Shown: positions 1-8,767 of the stretch, piece after piece | Layout: every line of letters starts with the position of its first letter | Numbering within the stretch: the first letter of the stretch is position 1 | DNA from: Pseudomonas parasichuanensis | Lineage (GTDB): Bacteria > Pseudomonadota > Gammaproteobacteria > Pseudomonadales > Pseudomonadaceae | Assembly (NCBI RefSeq): GCF_021601385.1 | Contig: NZ_BQHO01000003.1 | Location: forward strand, 1-64,000 | DNA: 64,000 nt | Direction of reading: 5' to 3' | Notes under the pieces: model-generated | Databases searched by the model: none | Seen by the model: the letters and a program-made list of their open reading frames with translations, nothing else | Told to the model about the DNA's origin: nothing | Program-made: the position numbers and the translations under genes

Positions 1-2281
1 CAGCATTGCCGACCAGGGTGAAGGTCAATGCGCCTACGCCACCGGTGACCGCATCGGTCAATGAACCCGACGCCGTCTCGGTGTTGGCGTGCGGGTCACT
101 CCCCACCACGTTGCCACCGGCCAGGTCGTTGCCGTCCTTGCTCAAATCCAGGGCTTTCTCGTAGACCGTCACTTCACTGTCAGGGCCGGCGATCAGCTTG
201 CTATCCAGCACGTTGATGGTGATGGTGGTGGTGCTCTCGTCGCCGTCAGCGTCACGGATGGTGTAGACGAAGGTATCGGTCGCCGACTGCGGCAGGTCGA
301 GGTTCGGGGTGGCGTGATAGGTCGCATTACCTTGGGCATCCAGTGTCAGATACCCGTACTGGCCTTGGATCTGCTCGCCGACATGACCTGCTGCCGAGGT
401 CGAAATATCGCTGCCGGCACGCACGCCCACCACGTACTGGCCGTTGGCTCGCACATCGGCGCCGATCACATCGTTGGCCAGCACATTAGCGGTGACGCTG
501 CCACCTTCGGTGGCATCGGCGGCGTCGAAATGGGCCTTGGGCACATCGTCGACGATAGTGACCTGCAGGTTGCCGCTGACAGTGCTGCCATCGCTGTCTG
601 TGGCGGTGACAACGAAGTGCTCCACCAGGTTATTGATGCCGTCGCCAGTGGCGTGGCTCTCGTTATCCAGCAGCGTGTAACTGTAACTGACCACCCCGCT
701 GGCCGGGTCGTAGCCGGTAATGGTCAACGTATTGCCCAAGGGCGTAGTGATGGACTGCGGGAAGCCAGCCACCACCCCACCGCTGACCAGCGCAATGCCG
801 CCCACGGTGAGCGTCTGCAAGCCATCCAGCGCGGTCACGCTGAAGCTTGAGCCCTGAGTCAACGCCGCCGGGTTCGGCGCGCTGCCATCAACCAGGTGCT
901 TCTCGAACAGGGTCAGTTGGCCGCCTTGAGTGTCGAGACCACCCAGGGTTACCGGGTCGTTGATATTGCTGACGTTGAGGGTCAGGGTCGCACTGCTGGT
1001 ATCGCCGTCGGCATCTTTGATGGTGTAGGTGAAGTGCTCCACCCCACTGCCACCACCCAGCAGGTTCTTGAAGTCCGGATCGCTGGTGTCGAGGGTGTAG
1101 GTGTAGGAGCCGTCCGCAGCCAGTACCAGCGTGCCGTAGGTACCTACGAACGTGCCGCCCTGCACGGGCCCGCCCGCGACGCGGTCGGCGCCTTGGGTGT
1201 CGTTGCTGAGCACGTTGCCGGTCAGTTCGGTGTGCTGCTCGGTGGCGGTGAAGGCATTGCTGTCGTTGACGGCCTTGGGCACGTCGTCGCGAATGACCAC
1301 GTCCAGCGAACCACTGGCCACGTCGCCGTCACTGTCGCTGACCAGTACCGGGAAATGCTCGCCGAGGGTATTGCTGCCCGCGCCACCGGGGTGGTGCTCG
1401 GCGCCGTTGAGGGTATAGCTGTAACTGACCACACCCGTGGCCGGGTTGTAGCCGGTGATGGTGAGCGTGTTGCCAAGCGCGGTGATGATGGACTGGCCGA
1501 CGCCGGTAACAGCCCCGGCGGTCACCACGTTGATCCCCCCGACACTGAGATTGAACACACCATCGGGCGCAACCACGGTGAAACTGCCGGCCTGGGTCAA
1601 CGCCGCCGGGTTGCTGGCCGAGCCTTGCGCCAGGTGGGCTTCATCGAGCGTCAGTTCACCCGGCTGCAGATCGAGGCCATCGAGCGATACCGGGTGATCG
1701 GGCGGGGCAAGGGGCTCCGTTACAGGGGTATCCGGCGGGCTAACGGCGAAGGGCAAATTACCACGGTTACTGAGGTCCAGCTCACCGAGGTAGCGGTTGG
1801 CCAGTTCGGGGATGCCATTGAAGCCCGCCGTGGGGAAACCGATGGTGGGGTCGACCCGCGCAGCCACTTCGCTCAGCATCACGAAGCTGTGCCCGCCACC
1901 CAGTTCGCCCGACATGGCACCGTGCATGCCACCGGCCGCAGGCGCTTGCGCGACCTGGGTCGGGTCGGCACCGGCGGCGATGGCCTTCTGCAGATGCTCG
2001 ACATCGGTGAGCTGGGCCGCGCTGGGTGTGGCACCTGGGCCCTGCCCAGTGGGCGCGTGGTGGGCCAGCAGGTCCGGGGTCATCGCCAGGCTGCTGTCGC
2101 GGCCCAATGTGAGCTCGGCGCCGTTGTGCAGCCTTACCGCCACGGCCCCGGCACTGCCAGTCTCCAGTTGCTCACCGGCAAACAGGCGATCGCCCTCCAC
2201 CAACAAGCGGCGGTGACCGTCCCCCCCCACCGCGAATACCTGGCCTACCACCTTGCTGACCACGCCGATCAATTTGGCCAT
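1..2281 (-). CDS. Giant repeat adhesin with retention module (LapA/LapF/MapA type), N-terminal part
   Basis: The gene runs off the left edge; 760 codons are visible. The start at 2281 has a GGGGAGG ribosome site 9 nt upstream. Residues 1-75 (MAKLIGVVSKVVGQVFAVGG...) form a retention module as in LapA-type adhesins, which holds the protein in the outer-membrane TolC pore. Residues 114-117 are PAAG, fitting the [T/P/A]AAG motif cut by the periplasmic protease LapG, and are followed by GGGHSFVML...VDPTIGFPT, also typical of this class. From about 203 the protein is built of units of roughly 247 residues (203-440, 449-692, third from 700), each opening L(T/D)LxExHLxxGS and containing DVxIxDDVPKA, the pattern of T1SS-143/VCBS-like repeats. 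The RTX C terminus lies outside the window. The adjacent divergent secretion genes presumably export it. Whether it is the orthologue of LapF or MapA cannot be settled here. Confidence 0.92.
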   Translation of the reverse strand, partial: MAKLIGVVSKVVGQVFAVGGDGHRRLLVEGDRLFAGEQLETGSAGAVAVRLHNGAELTLGRDSSLAMTPDLLAHHAPTGQGPGATPSAAQLTDVEHLQKAIAAGADPTQVAQAPAAGGMHGAMSGELGGGHSFVMLSEVAARVDPTIGFPTAGFNGIPELANRYLGELDLSNRGNLPFAVSPPDTPVTEPLAPPDHPVSLDGLDLQPGELTLDEAHLAQGSASNPAALTQAGSFTVVAPDGVFNLSVGGINVVTAGAVTGVGQSIITALGNTLTITGYNPATGVVSYSYTLNGAEHHPGGAGSNTLGEHFPVLVSDSDGDVASGSLDVVIRDDVPKAVNDSNAFTATEQHTELTGNVLSNDTQGADRVAGGPVQGGTFVGTYGTLVLAADGSYTYTLDTSDPDFKNLLGGGSGVEHFTYTIKDADGDTSSATLTLNVSNINDPVTLGGLDTQGGQLTLFEKHLVDGSAPNPAALTQGSSFSVTALDGLQTLTVGGIALVSGGVVAGFPQSITTPLGNTLTITGYDPASGVVSYSYTLLDNESHATGDGINNLVEHFVVTATDSDGSTVSGNLQVTIVDDVPKAHFDAADATEGGSVTANVLANDVIGADVRANGQYVVGVRAGSDISTSAAGHVGEQIQGQYGYLTLDAQGNATYHATPNLDLPQSATDTFVYTIRDADGDESTTTITINVLDSKLIAGPDSEVTVYEKALDLSKDGNDLAGGNVVGSDPHANTETASGSLTDAVTGGVGALTFTLVGNA

Positions 2282-2605
2282 GAGCGCACGCCTCCCCTGC
2301 CGATGGGCTTTTCGCAGTCAGAAGCATGCTGGGTAAAACACACAACGCTCCATGTTCCCTGGCTGTCGGAACGTTGCTGTCACGCTCGTGAGAATCACGT
2401 TCCTTGTGACGGTTGCCGCGATAGCGGTTATGGGCAATGGCCATCAGTGCATGCCAATTTATTGTCGCCAAATTCCGCTTTCGCCTTCCTCCCCAGACTG
2501 CTTAGCCGCAAAAAATCTAAAACGTTATCCGAAGCCCGAAACCCGCGTCTCCCAGCCGGTTCGCCGAGCCACCTGTTTGCAACAATGTCGCGTATTCCTT
2601 AGACC

Positions 2606-2636
2606 TCATAAGTTTTTTTTCGCATATACCTTATGA
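2606..2636. promoter_or_regulatory. Inverted repeat TCATAAG...CTTATGA
   Basis: Perfect 7-bp arms TCATAAG (2606-2612) and CTTATGA (2630-2636) are separated by 17 bases that include eight consecutive T. It lies 130-160 bases before the tolC-like start and could be an operator. No family of regulator is assigned. Confidence 0.35.
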
Positions 2637-2643
2637 AAAAATC

Positions 2644-2675
2644 TTCTTAGCTCGCGCGATAAATGTTCTTAGCTC
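2644..2675 (+). promoter_or_regulatory. Tandem TTCTTAGCTC direct repeats
   Basis: Two identical 10-mers TTCTTAGCTC occur at 2644-2653 and 2666-2675, 22 bp apart, about two helical turns, so both face the same side of the DNA. That is the usual arrangement of a dimeric activator site. They lie about 92-123 bases upstream of the tolC-like start. Confidence 0.4.
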
Positions 2676-2766
2676 TGATGTTACAAGCCTGAAACGGTTT
2701 GATTCTTATAAGTCGTCATTTTATTGACGGCAGCAGGAATTTTTTAAGACCAGGGAGAAGTACCCC

Positions 2767-4140
2767 ATGCGCGTGTTAACCCCCATCACCAGTGCAATTT
2801 TATTGGCCATGGCGTGTGCCAATTCTCAGGCGATGTCGATCACCGAAGCCGTCCAGAACGCCGTGGACCAGCATCCCGAAATCGGCGCCAGCCGCAACAG
2901 CCGGCTGTCAGCCGATGAAGATGTGAAGTTTGCCCGCGGAGGGTACTACCCAACGGTCGACCTGGTAGCCGGCTACGGCCGCCAGCGCTCGGACAACACC
3001 AATACCCGTGGTTTCAATCCGGACGGCACCCGTAACCACAACAAGGAAACCCTCAACTACACCCAATCCGAGCTGCGTCTGCGGCAGATGCTGTTCGACG
3101 GTTTCAACACCGCCAACGAAGTCGGCCGTACCGAAGCGGTGGCCACTTCGCGCGCCTACTACACCCAGGCCACCGCCGAAACCGTGGCCCTGCGCACCGT
3201 CGAGGTGTACCTCGAAGTACTCAAGCGCCGCGAGCTGGTGACCCTGGCCAAGAACAACCTGCAGGCCCACCTGAGGGTCAACGACCAGATCGGCCTGCGC
3301 AGCGAACGCGGCGTGGGCAGCACCGCCGACCTCGACCAGTCCCGCGCCCGCCGCGCCCTGGCCGAAAACAACCTGGACACCGCCGAGGTTGACCTGGCCG
3401 ACGCCGAAGCCAACTTTTTCAGCGTGGTCGGGCGCATGCCCGACGAGCTGGAAACTCCTGTGACGATCAAAGGCGAGATACCGGGCAACCTGCAGGATGC
3501 CCGCCAGGGCATGCTGGAAAACAATCCCTACCTCAAGTCGGCGCAGGCCGACGTGCAGTCCGCCGAGCAGCAGTACGAAGTGGCCAAGTCGCCCTTCTAC
3601 CCACGCCTGGATGCGGTGCTGGCCACCGGCGCCAACAACAACCTCGGCGGCCAGAAAGGCCACGACAACAACGACTGGCAGGCCGGCGTCGAACTCAGCT
3701 ACAACCTGTTCCGCGGTGGCAGCGACAAGGCCCGCCTGCAGTCCGACGCGCACAAGATCAACCAGGCCATGGACATCCGCAACAACGCCCTGCGCCAGCT
3801 CAACGAAAACCTGAGCCTGGCCTGGAACGCCATGACCAACGCGCGCAAGCAGACCCCGAGCGCCCGCGAATACGCCGAAACCACCCAACGCGTGCGGGCC
3901 GCCTACCAGGACCAGTTCGGCCTGGGCCAGCGCACCCTGCTCGACGTGCTCGACAGCGAAAACGAGCTGTACAACGCCAACCGGCGCTATACCGAGGTGC
4001 GCTATACCGAGGAGTTCTCGATGTACCGGCTGCTGGCGAACATGGGCGAGCTGCTGAACAAGCAGCGCATCTCGCTGCCGCCTGAAGCCATCGCCAAGAC
4101 CGAAGTGCGCAACGAAGCCCGGCTGCCCGACATGCGCTAG
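2767..4140 (+). CDS. TolC-family outer-membrane channel of a type I secretion system
   Basis: Product of 457 aa with an N-terminal signal peptide (MRVLTPITSAILLAMACANSQA). The body is long amphipathic helices in the OEP/TolC two-repeat pattern, including GxxxxxDLDQSRARRALAENNLDTAEVDL in the first half and the FGLGQRTLLDVLDSENELYNANRRY signature in the second, the hallmark of the LapE/AggA subgroup of TolC proteins. AGGGAG lies 9 nt before the ATG. It is the outer-membrane pore through which the divergent adhesin is threaded and, if the retention module works, in which it is held. It is followed by the ABC and HlyD-like genes in the same direction, giving a complete dedicated secretion system. 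Confidence 0.95.
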   Translation: MRVLTPITSAILLAMACANSQAMSITEAVQNAVDQHPEIGASRNSRLSADEDVKFARGGYYPTVDLVAGYGRQRSDNTNTRGFNPDGTRNHNKETLNYTQSELRLRQMLFDGFNTANEVGRTEAVATSRAYYTQATAETVALRTVEVYLEVLKRRELVTLAKNNLQAHLRVNDQIGLRSERGVGSTADLDQSRARRALAENNLDTAEVDLADAEANFFSVVGRMPDELETPVTIKGEIPGNLQDARQGMLENNPYLKSAQADVQSAEQQYEVAKSPFYPRLDAVLATGANNNLGGQKGHDNNDWQAGVELSYNLFRGGSDKARLQSDAHKINQAMDIRNNALRQLNENLSLAWNAMTNARKQTPSAREYAETTQRVRAAYQDQFGLGQRTLLDVLDSENELYNANRRYTEVRYTEEFSMYRLLANMGELLNKQRISLPPEAIAKTEVRNEARLPDMR

Positions 4141-4208
4141 GGCCTGACTTCACGCGGGGCGCCCTTGCCGGCGCCCTTTCCCGTCCAACGCGGCAGGGAG
4201 TGGCCATC

Positions 4209-6353
4209 GTGACCAGTATGCAAAGCGCGCAACCGCGCCTGGATGTGGATGATCCGTTGCTCGATGGCCTGCTGATCCTGTGCAAGCTGCATGGCTGCCC
4301 GGCCAGCCGCGCCAGCTTGTGCAGCGGCCTGCCCTTGGCCGAGCAGCGCCTGGGGCTCGCTCTGCTACCGCGCGCCGCCGCCCGTGCCGGGTTACAGGCA
4401 CGCGTACTGCCACGCGAGCTGGGTGCCATCTCGGCACTCAACCTACCGGTCCTGCTGATCCTCAATGACGGCCGCAGCGCCGTGCTGCAACGCTGGGGCG
4501 AGAATGGCCGGGCGTTGCTGCTGCCCTGCGAAGCCGAGGGCGGCGAACAATGGGTCGAACGCGAGGCGCTGGCAGAGGCCTACAGCGGCCAGGCATTGTT
4601 CGCCCGCCCCCGGCATACCCTGGAAGACATTCGCGCACCGCTGCTACCCAGGGTCAACGCCTGGTTCCGCGATACGTTGCGCCACTCCCGTTGGTTGTAT
4701 GGCGATGCGCTGCTGGCCAGCCTGCTGATCAACCTGTTGGGGCTGATGGTGCCGTTGTTCGTCATGCAGACCTATGACCGGGTGGTGCCCAACCAGGCGC
4801 TGTCGACCTTGTGGGTGCTGGTTGCCGGGCTGTTCATCGGCACCGCTTTCGAGCTGGCGCTGCGCATGGTCCGTGCCCATCTGCTGGACCAGGCCGGCAA
4901 GAAGACCGACCTGATTCTCTCCGCCACGCTGTTCGAACGCATCACCGGCATGAGCATGAAAGCCCGCCCGGCCACCATCGGGGGCTTCGCGCAAAGCATC
5001 CACGACTTCCAGGGGCTGCGCGAATTCCTCACCGCGGTCACCCTGACCAGCATCATCGACCTACCGTTCGTTGCCCTGATGTTGCTGGTGATCGGCATGC
5101 TTGGCGGATGGCTGGTGGTGATCCCGTTGGTTGCCTTCCCGGTTGCCGTGGGGCTGGCACTGTTCATTCAGGTGCGCCTGCGCGACACCGTGCAGAAAAG
5201 CCTGAGCCTGGGCGCCGTGCGCCAGGCCCTGCTGATCGAGACCCTCGGTGGCCTGGAAACCCTCAAGGCCTGTGGTGCCGAAAGCGAGCGCCAATACCAG
5301 TGGGAGCACACCAACGGCGCCATCGCCCGCCTTGATGCCCATGCCCGCAACCTGTCGTCGCTGGCTACCAACGGCACGCTGTTCATCCAGCAGTTCTGCG
5401 GCATGGCCACCATCGTCGCCGGGGTATACAGCATCATCGCCGGCAACCTCAGCGTCGGCGCACTGGTGGCCAGCTACATGTTGGGCAGCCGCGTGCTTGC
5501 CCCGCTCGGCCAGATTGCCGGGCTGATCACCCGCTATCAACAAGCGCAACTGACCATGCAGAGCACCGACGCGCTGATGAGCCTGCCGCAAGAGCGCCAG
5601 GCGCAACAGCAGGCGCTGGAACATACGGCACTGCACGGCGGCGTGAGCATCAACCACGCCAGCTTCCGCTACCCAGGGCAGGCTGCAGCGGCGCTCAACG
5701 ACGTGAGCTTTACCCTCAAGCCGGGCGAACGCATCGGCATCATTGGCCGTAGTGGCTCGGGTAAAAGCACCCTGGCGCGGTTGCTGATGGGCTTCCATCA
5801 CCCCGACGAAGGCCAGGTGCTGCTGGACAACCTGGACCTGCGCCAGCTGGATATCGCCGACCTGCGCAATCAGATCGGCTACGTCGCCCACGACCTGCCA
5901 TTGCTGGCCGGCAGTCTGCGCGACAACCTCACCCTGGGTGCCCGCCATGTCAGCGATGCGCGCATGCTCGAAGTGGCCGAGCTGACCGGCGTCAGCGAAC
6001 TGGCCCGGCAGCACCCGCAAGGCTTCGATCGCCCGGTGGGCGAGCGTGGCCAACTGCTGTCTGGCGGTCAACGCCAGGCCGTGTTGCTGGCCCGCGCACT
6101 GCTGCTGGAACCGCCGATTGTGATTCTCGACGAACCCACCAGCCACATGGACAACAGCAGCGAGGAACAACTGCGCCAGCGGCTGCTTGCCTGGGTGCCG
6201 GGCAAGACCTTGCTGCTGGTCACCCACCGCACGTCGATGCTCAGCCTGGTGGACCGGCTGCTGGTGCTGGACAACGGCAAGATCGTTGCCGACGGGCCGA
6301 AGGATGCGGTCATCGATGCGCTGCGCAAGGGGCGGATTGGCGCGGCGTTGTAG
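4209..6353 (+). CDS. Type I secretion ABC transporter/permease (LapB-like)
   Basis: Product of 714 aa from the GTG at 4209, chosen because AGGGAG sits 8 nt before it; a GTG at 4200 or an ATG at 4218 are alternatives. Order of domains: a C39-like domain at about 10-130 that, as in LapB, is probably non-proteolytic; six membrane helices at about 160-430; a nucleotide-binding domain from 470 with Walker A GRSGSGKST, signature LLSGGQRQ, Walker B VILDEPTSHMD and the switch histidine in LLLVTHRTSM. It powers one-step export of the adhesin from cytoplasm to surface with the TolC- and HlyD-like partners. The stop is followed by a REP pair, so the third gene of the system is separated from it by 124 bases. 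Confidence 0.95.
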   Translation: MTSMQSAQPRLDVDDPLLDGLLILCKLHGCPASRASLCSGLPLAEQRLGLALLPRAAARAGLQARVLPRELGAISALNLPVLLILNDGRSAVLQRWGENGRALLLPCEAEGGEQWVEREALAEAYSGQALFARPRHTLEDIRAPLLPRVNAWFRDTLRHSRWLYGDALLASLLINLLGLMVPLFVMQTYDRVVPNQALSTLWVLVAGLFIGTAFELALRMVRAHLLDQAGKKTDLILSATLFERITGMSMKARPATIGGFAQSIHDFQGLREFLTAVTLTSIIDLPFVALMLLVIGMLGGWLVVIPLVAFPVAVGLALFIQVRLRDTVQKSLSLGAVRQALLIETLGGLETLKACGAESERQYQWEHTNGAIARLDAHARNLSSLATNGTLFIQQFCGMATIVAGVYSIIAGNLSVGALVASYMLGSRVLAPLGQIAGLITRYQQAQLTMQSTDALMSLPQERQAQQQALEHTALHGGVSINHASFRYPGQAAAALNDVSFTLKPGERIGIIGRSGSGKSTLARLLMGFHHPDEGQVLLDNLDLRQLDIADLRNQIGYVAHDLPLLAGSLRDNLTLGARHVSDARMLEVAELTGVSELARQHPQGFDRPVGERGQLLSGGQRQAVLLARALLLEPPIVILDEPTSHMDNSSEEQLRQRLLAWVPGKTLLLVTHRTSMLSLVDRLLVLDNGKIVADGPKDAVIDALRKGRIGAAL

Positions 6354-6376
6354 ATCAGCAAGCGCGGCATCGTCTG

Positions 6377-6448
6377 TGTGGGAGCGGGTTTACCCGCGAA
6401 AGCGTCGGCAGGGCCACTGCCGCATTCGCGGGTAAACCCGCTCCCACA
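6377..6448. repeat. REP pair (CGGGTAAACCCG type)
   Basis: Two inverted 24-base REP arms (6377-6400, 6425-6448) flank a 24-base spacer, making a large hairpin between the ABC and HlyD-like genes of one transport system. It could lower readthrough into, or stabilise the transcript upstream of, the membrane fusion gene. Confidence 0.9.
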
Positions 6449-6477
6449 GGCTCACCACTCTCAATCGGAGGCAGCAG

Positions 6478-7833
6478 ATGTCCATTAGCCACAGCATACG
6501 CAGCTACCTCCATGGCACCGACAAACGCGCCGAACGCGACTACCTGCCGGAACTCGCCAGTGCCACCTTGCAGGAAACACCGAGCCTGTCACGTCTGACC
6601 GTGTGGCTGGCCGCGATCCTGCTGCTGGTTGCCTTGATCTGGGCCAACTTCGCCGTGCTCGACGAGGTCACGGTCGGCGAAGGCAAGGCCATCCCCTCGA
6701 GCAAGGTTCAGGTGATACAGAACCTGGAGGGCGGGATCGTCACCGAGATCTTCGTGCGCGAGGGCCAGATGGTCGACAAGGGCGCCACCCTGCTGCGCCT
6801 GGACGACACTCGGTTCAAATCCAACAAGGGCGAAAGCGAGGCTGACCGGTATGCCCTCACCGCCCAGGTCGAGCGTTTGTCCGCAGAGGCCGAAGGCAAG
6901 CCGTTCGTGGTGTCCGACGAAGTGCGCGCAAAGGCACCCCAGGTAGCCGAAGACGAGACCTCGTTGTACGAATCACGCCAGCGTCGCCTGGCCAGTGAAA
7001 AACAGACCCTTAACGAGCAGCTGCGACAGAAGACTCAGGAGCTGGCCGAGTTTCGCTCCAAGGCCGACCAATACCGCTCGGCCGTGGGCCTGTTACAGCA
7101 AGAGCTGGACATGTCGTCACCCTTGGTGAGTAAAGGGGCAATCTCGCCGGTGGAAATCCTGCGCCTCAAGCAACGCAGCGTCGAAGCCCGCGGTCAGCTC
7201 AATGCCACCAACCTGGCCATACCCCGCGCCGAAGCGGCCATCGCCGAAATCCGCAGCAAGGTCCAGGAGTCCGATGCCAGCTTCCGCTCGGACGCGGCAA
7301 AAGACCTCAATGACAAGCGCACCGAGCTGTCGAAGATCACCGCCACCAGCATCGCCATCGACGACCGGGTCAACCGCACCACCGTGGTGTCGCCGGTGCG
7401 CGGCATCGTCAAGCTGCTCAAGGTCAACACCATTGGCGGCGTGGTGCAGCCCGGCAGCGACCTGGTGGAAATCGTGCCGATCGAGGACAACCTGCTGATC
7501 GAAGCCAAGGTGCGGCCACAGGATGTGGCCTTCCTGCACCCGGGGCAGACGGCGATGGTCAAGTTCAGTGCTTATGACTACACCATCTACGGCGGGCTCA
7601 AGGCCAAGCTGGAACTGATCGGTGCGGACACCGTCACCGACGACAAGGGCAATGCGTTCTACCTGATCCAGGTACGCACCGACAAGAATCACCTGGGTGG
7701 GGATAACAAGCCGTTGCTGATCATCCCGGGGATGGTGGCCACGGTGGACATCATCACCGGGCAGAAGAGTGTGCTGGATTACCTGCTCAAGCCGGTGTTG
7801 AAGGCCAGGACGGAAGCGTTGCGCGAACGCTGA
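6478..7833 (+). CDS. HlyD-family membrane fusion protein of type I secretion (LapC-like)
   Basis: Product of 451 aa; the ATG follows AATCGGAGGCAGCAG. A short cytoplasmic head is followed by one membrane helix (about 41-60, VWLAAILLLVALIWANFAVL), then the lipoyl-like half motif GEGKAIPSSKVQVIQNLEGGIV...EGQMVDKGATLLRLDD, a long coiled coil (about 130-290), the second lipoyl half (TTVVSPVRGIVK...GGVVQPGSDLVEIVP) and a beta-barrel/C-terminal region, the normal order for the family. It bridges the ABC pump and the TolC channel. It ends 14 bases from the stop of the convergent small gene at 7848. Confidence 0.95.
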   Translation: MSISHSIRSYLHGTDKRAERDYLPELASATLQETPSLSRLTVWLAAILLLVALIWANFAVLDEVTVGEGKAIPSSKVQVIQNLEGGIVTEIFVREGQMVDKGATLLRLDDTRFKSNKGESEADRYALTAQVERLSAEAEGKPFVVSDEVRAKAPQVAEDETSLYESRQRRLASEKQTLNEQLRQKTQELAEFRSKADQYRSAVGLLQQELDMSSPLVSKGAISPVEILRLKQRSVEARGQLNATNLAIPRAEAAIAEIRSKVQESDASFRSDAAKDLNDKRTELSKITATSIAIDDRVNRTTVVSPVRGIVKLLKVNTIGGVVQPGSDLVEIVPIEDNLLIEAKVRPQDVAFLHPGQTAMVKFSAYDYTIYGGLKAKLELIGADTVTDDKGNAFYLIQVRTDKNHLGGDNKPLLIIPGMVATVDIITGQKSVLDYLLKPVLKARTEALRER

Positions 7834-7847
7834 TCGAAATGTGCGAC

Positions 7848-8366
7848 CTACATGGGTATAGGATCAGCCAGTAAGCCGTCGGGCGGGGACTGCAGATCGA
7901 TGATCCTGACATTGAAGACCTGCTCGATAACTTGCCTAGGCCCCTGGTTCAAGCTCCAGGTGAACATCACCAACAACCCCAGCAGCAATACAAAGATCAC
8001 CGAGGCAACCACGCCCTGTGAAACACCCGTCCAGTAGTTCGGCCTGTACCGCCTGATTTCCTCGCTCGCCTGCCCCGCCAGTCGATGCTCCAACTCTTGC
8101 GCCTGCCCCTCGAGCGAGGTGTTGAGGAAATCCTCTGCCAACTTGCCTGCCTGGTCCCGGTAAGTTTCCTGCTGGAAGCGGGAGTTGCTGATCGCGTGAA
8201 AATGCACGAGATCCGCCTCGTCGGGATCTTTGCCCTGCCGGTCCCGCCAGCCCTGAATGAATTCGATCTTTTGCCGCTTGTATACCGCGTAGGCAATCAT
8301 TCCCAGAAGATCGACATCACTTTCCACCAGGTCCGTGTAGATGAAGTTGTAGCGTTCCGTCGCCAT
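7848..8366 (-). CDS. Uncharacterised 172-aa protein with C-terminal membrane anchor
   Basis: I do not recognise a named family. The soluble part (1-125) is charged and helical with a motif-like start: residues 1-35 read MATERYNFIYTDLVESDVDL... then GMIAYAVYKRQKIEFIQGW and KDPDEADLVHFH. A single strong membrane helix follows at about 134-157 (GVVASVIFVLLLGLLVMF), then a short periplasmic tail. No signal peptide, so the N terminus should be cytoplasmic. Its ATG comes 6 bases after the stop of the 66-aa gene at 8373, so the two are almost surely cotranscribed. The strong conservation-like pattern of aromatic and charged residues near the N terminus suggests a real interaction domain, but function is unknown. 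Confidence 0.75.
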   Translation of the reverse strand: MATERYNFIYTDLVESDVDLLGMIAYAVYKRQKIEFIQGWRDRQGKDPDEADLVHFHAISNSRFQQETYRDQAGKLAEDFLNTSLEGQAQELEHRLAGQASEEIRRYRPNYWTGVSQGVVASVIFVLLLGLLVMFTWSLNQGPRQVIEQVFNVRIIDLQSPPDGLLADPIPM

Positions 8367-8372
8367 ATTTCT

Positions 8373-8573
8373 TCAATCCTGATTCAACCTTCTCATTGCT
8401 GCTTCAAGTGCCGCCCTGATTTCTTCCCGGCTATGGCGCGTGTTGTAAAGAATGTCCTCCACGGCCCGTGGCCACCGACGCTCCCGCCCTGGCCATCTAC
8501 CGGCCCGCCTCTCGCCAAGCCTGGCGTTGGCTTCGGCGATAAGGCGTTGTGAAAATATGACTTTGGAACTCAC
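8373..8573 (-). CDS. Small basic protein (66 aa), first gene of a two-gene operon
   Basis: The GTG at 8573 is chosen because AGGAGG lies exactly 8 nt before it; a longer frame reaches 8597 but without a ribosome site. The product is very rich in Arg and Glu (RLGERRAGRWPGRERRWPR, then helical HSREEIRAALEAAMRRLNQD), suggesting a small helical, possibly nucleic-acid or partner binding protein. No family recognised. It is tightly linked to the membrane-anchored gene downstream. Confidence 0.6.
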   Translation of the reverse strand: MSSKVIFSQRLIAEANARLGERRAGRWPGRERRWPRAVEDILYNTRHSREEIRAALEAAMRRLNQD

Positions 8574-8727
8574 GGCATCACCCTCCTGGCCTATCACTGG
8601 AGGGCAACCTTAGCGCATCGGGTCGGCTGGGCATGTGCTGCGTGGTTTCAAGGGATTTCACGCACGTTTCGAGGTCGATGCGGCCCAATCGTTGAACAAG
8701 CCAGCGCCCATGGATCATGAGCTAATC

Positions 8728-8751
8728 CTGTGGAGCGGGCTTGCCCGCGAT
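8728..8751. repeat. Single REP (CGGGCAAGCCCG type)
   Basis: One unpaired REP unit with the usual TGTGGAGCGGGCTTGCCCGCG order lies between two small genes that are both read on the minus strand. Confidence 0.75.
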
Positions 8752-8767
8752 AGGGCCGTTACAGCTA

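Larger units (their letters stand above)
2282..2766. promoter_or_regulatory. Divergent promoter region between adhesin and its secretion operon
   Basis: This is 485 bases without a convincing gene. The half next to the tolC-like gene (about 2570-2750) is strikingly AT-rich for this genome, with runs of T and A. It carries an inverted repeat (2606-2636) and a pair of 10-bp direct repeats (2644-2675), listed separately. Both divergent genes have good ribosome sites, so the region should hold at least two promoters. LapA-type promoters in Pseudomonas are known to answer to FleQ/c-di-GMP, RpoS or Gac signals; no such box could be assigned here by eye. Confidence 0.6.

Noticed and set aside
896-2602. 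568-aa plus-strand open frame
   Set aside because: It is antisense to the adhesin gene; its composition follows the opposite strand and it has no domain or ribosome site.
4200-4202. GTG at 4200 as start of the ABC transporter
   Set aside because: The ribosome site AGGGAG would overlap it; the GTG at 4209 has correct spacing.
5061-6227. 388-aa minus-strand open frame
   Set aside because: Antisense to the ABC transporter, which has every conserved motif. High GC leaves long open frames opposite real genes.
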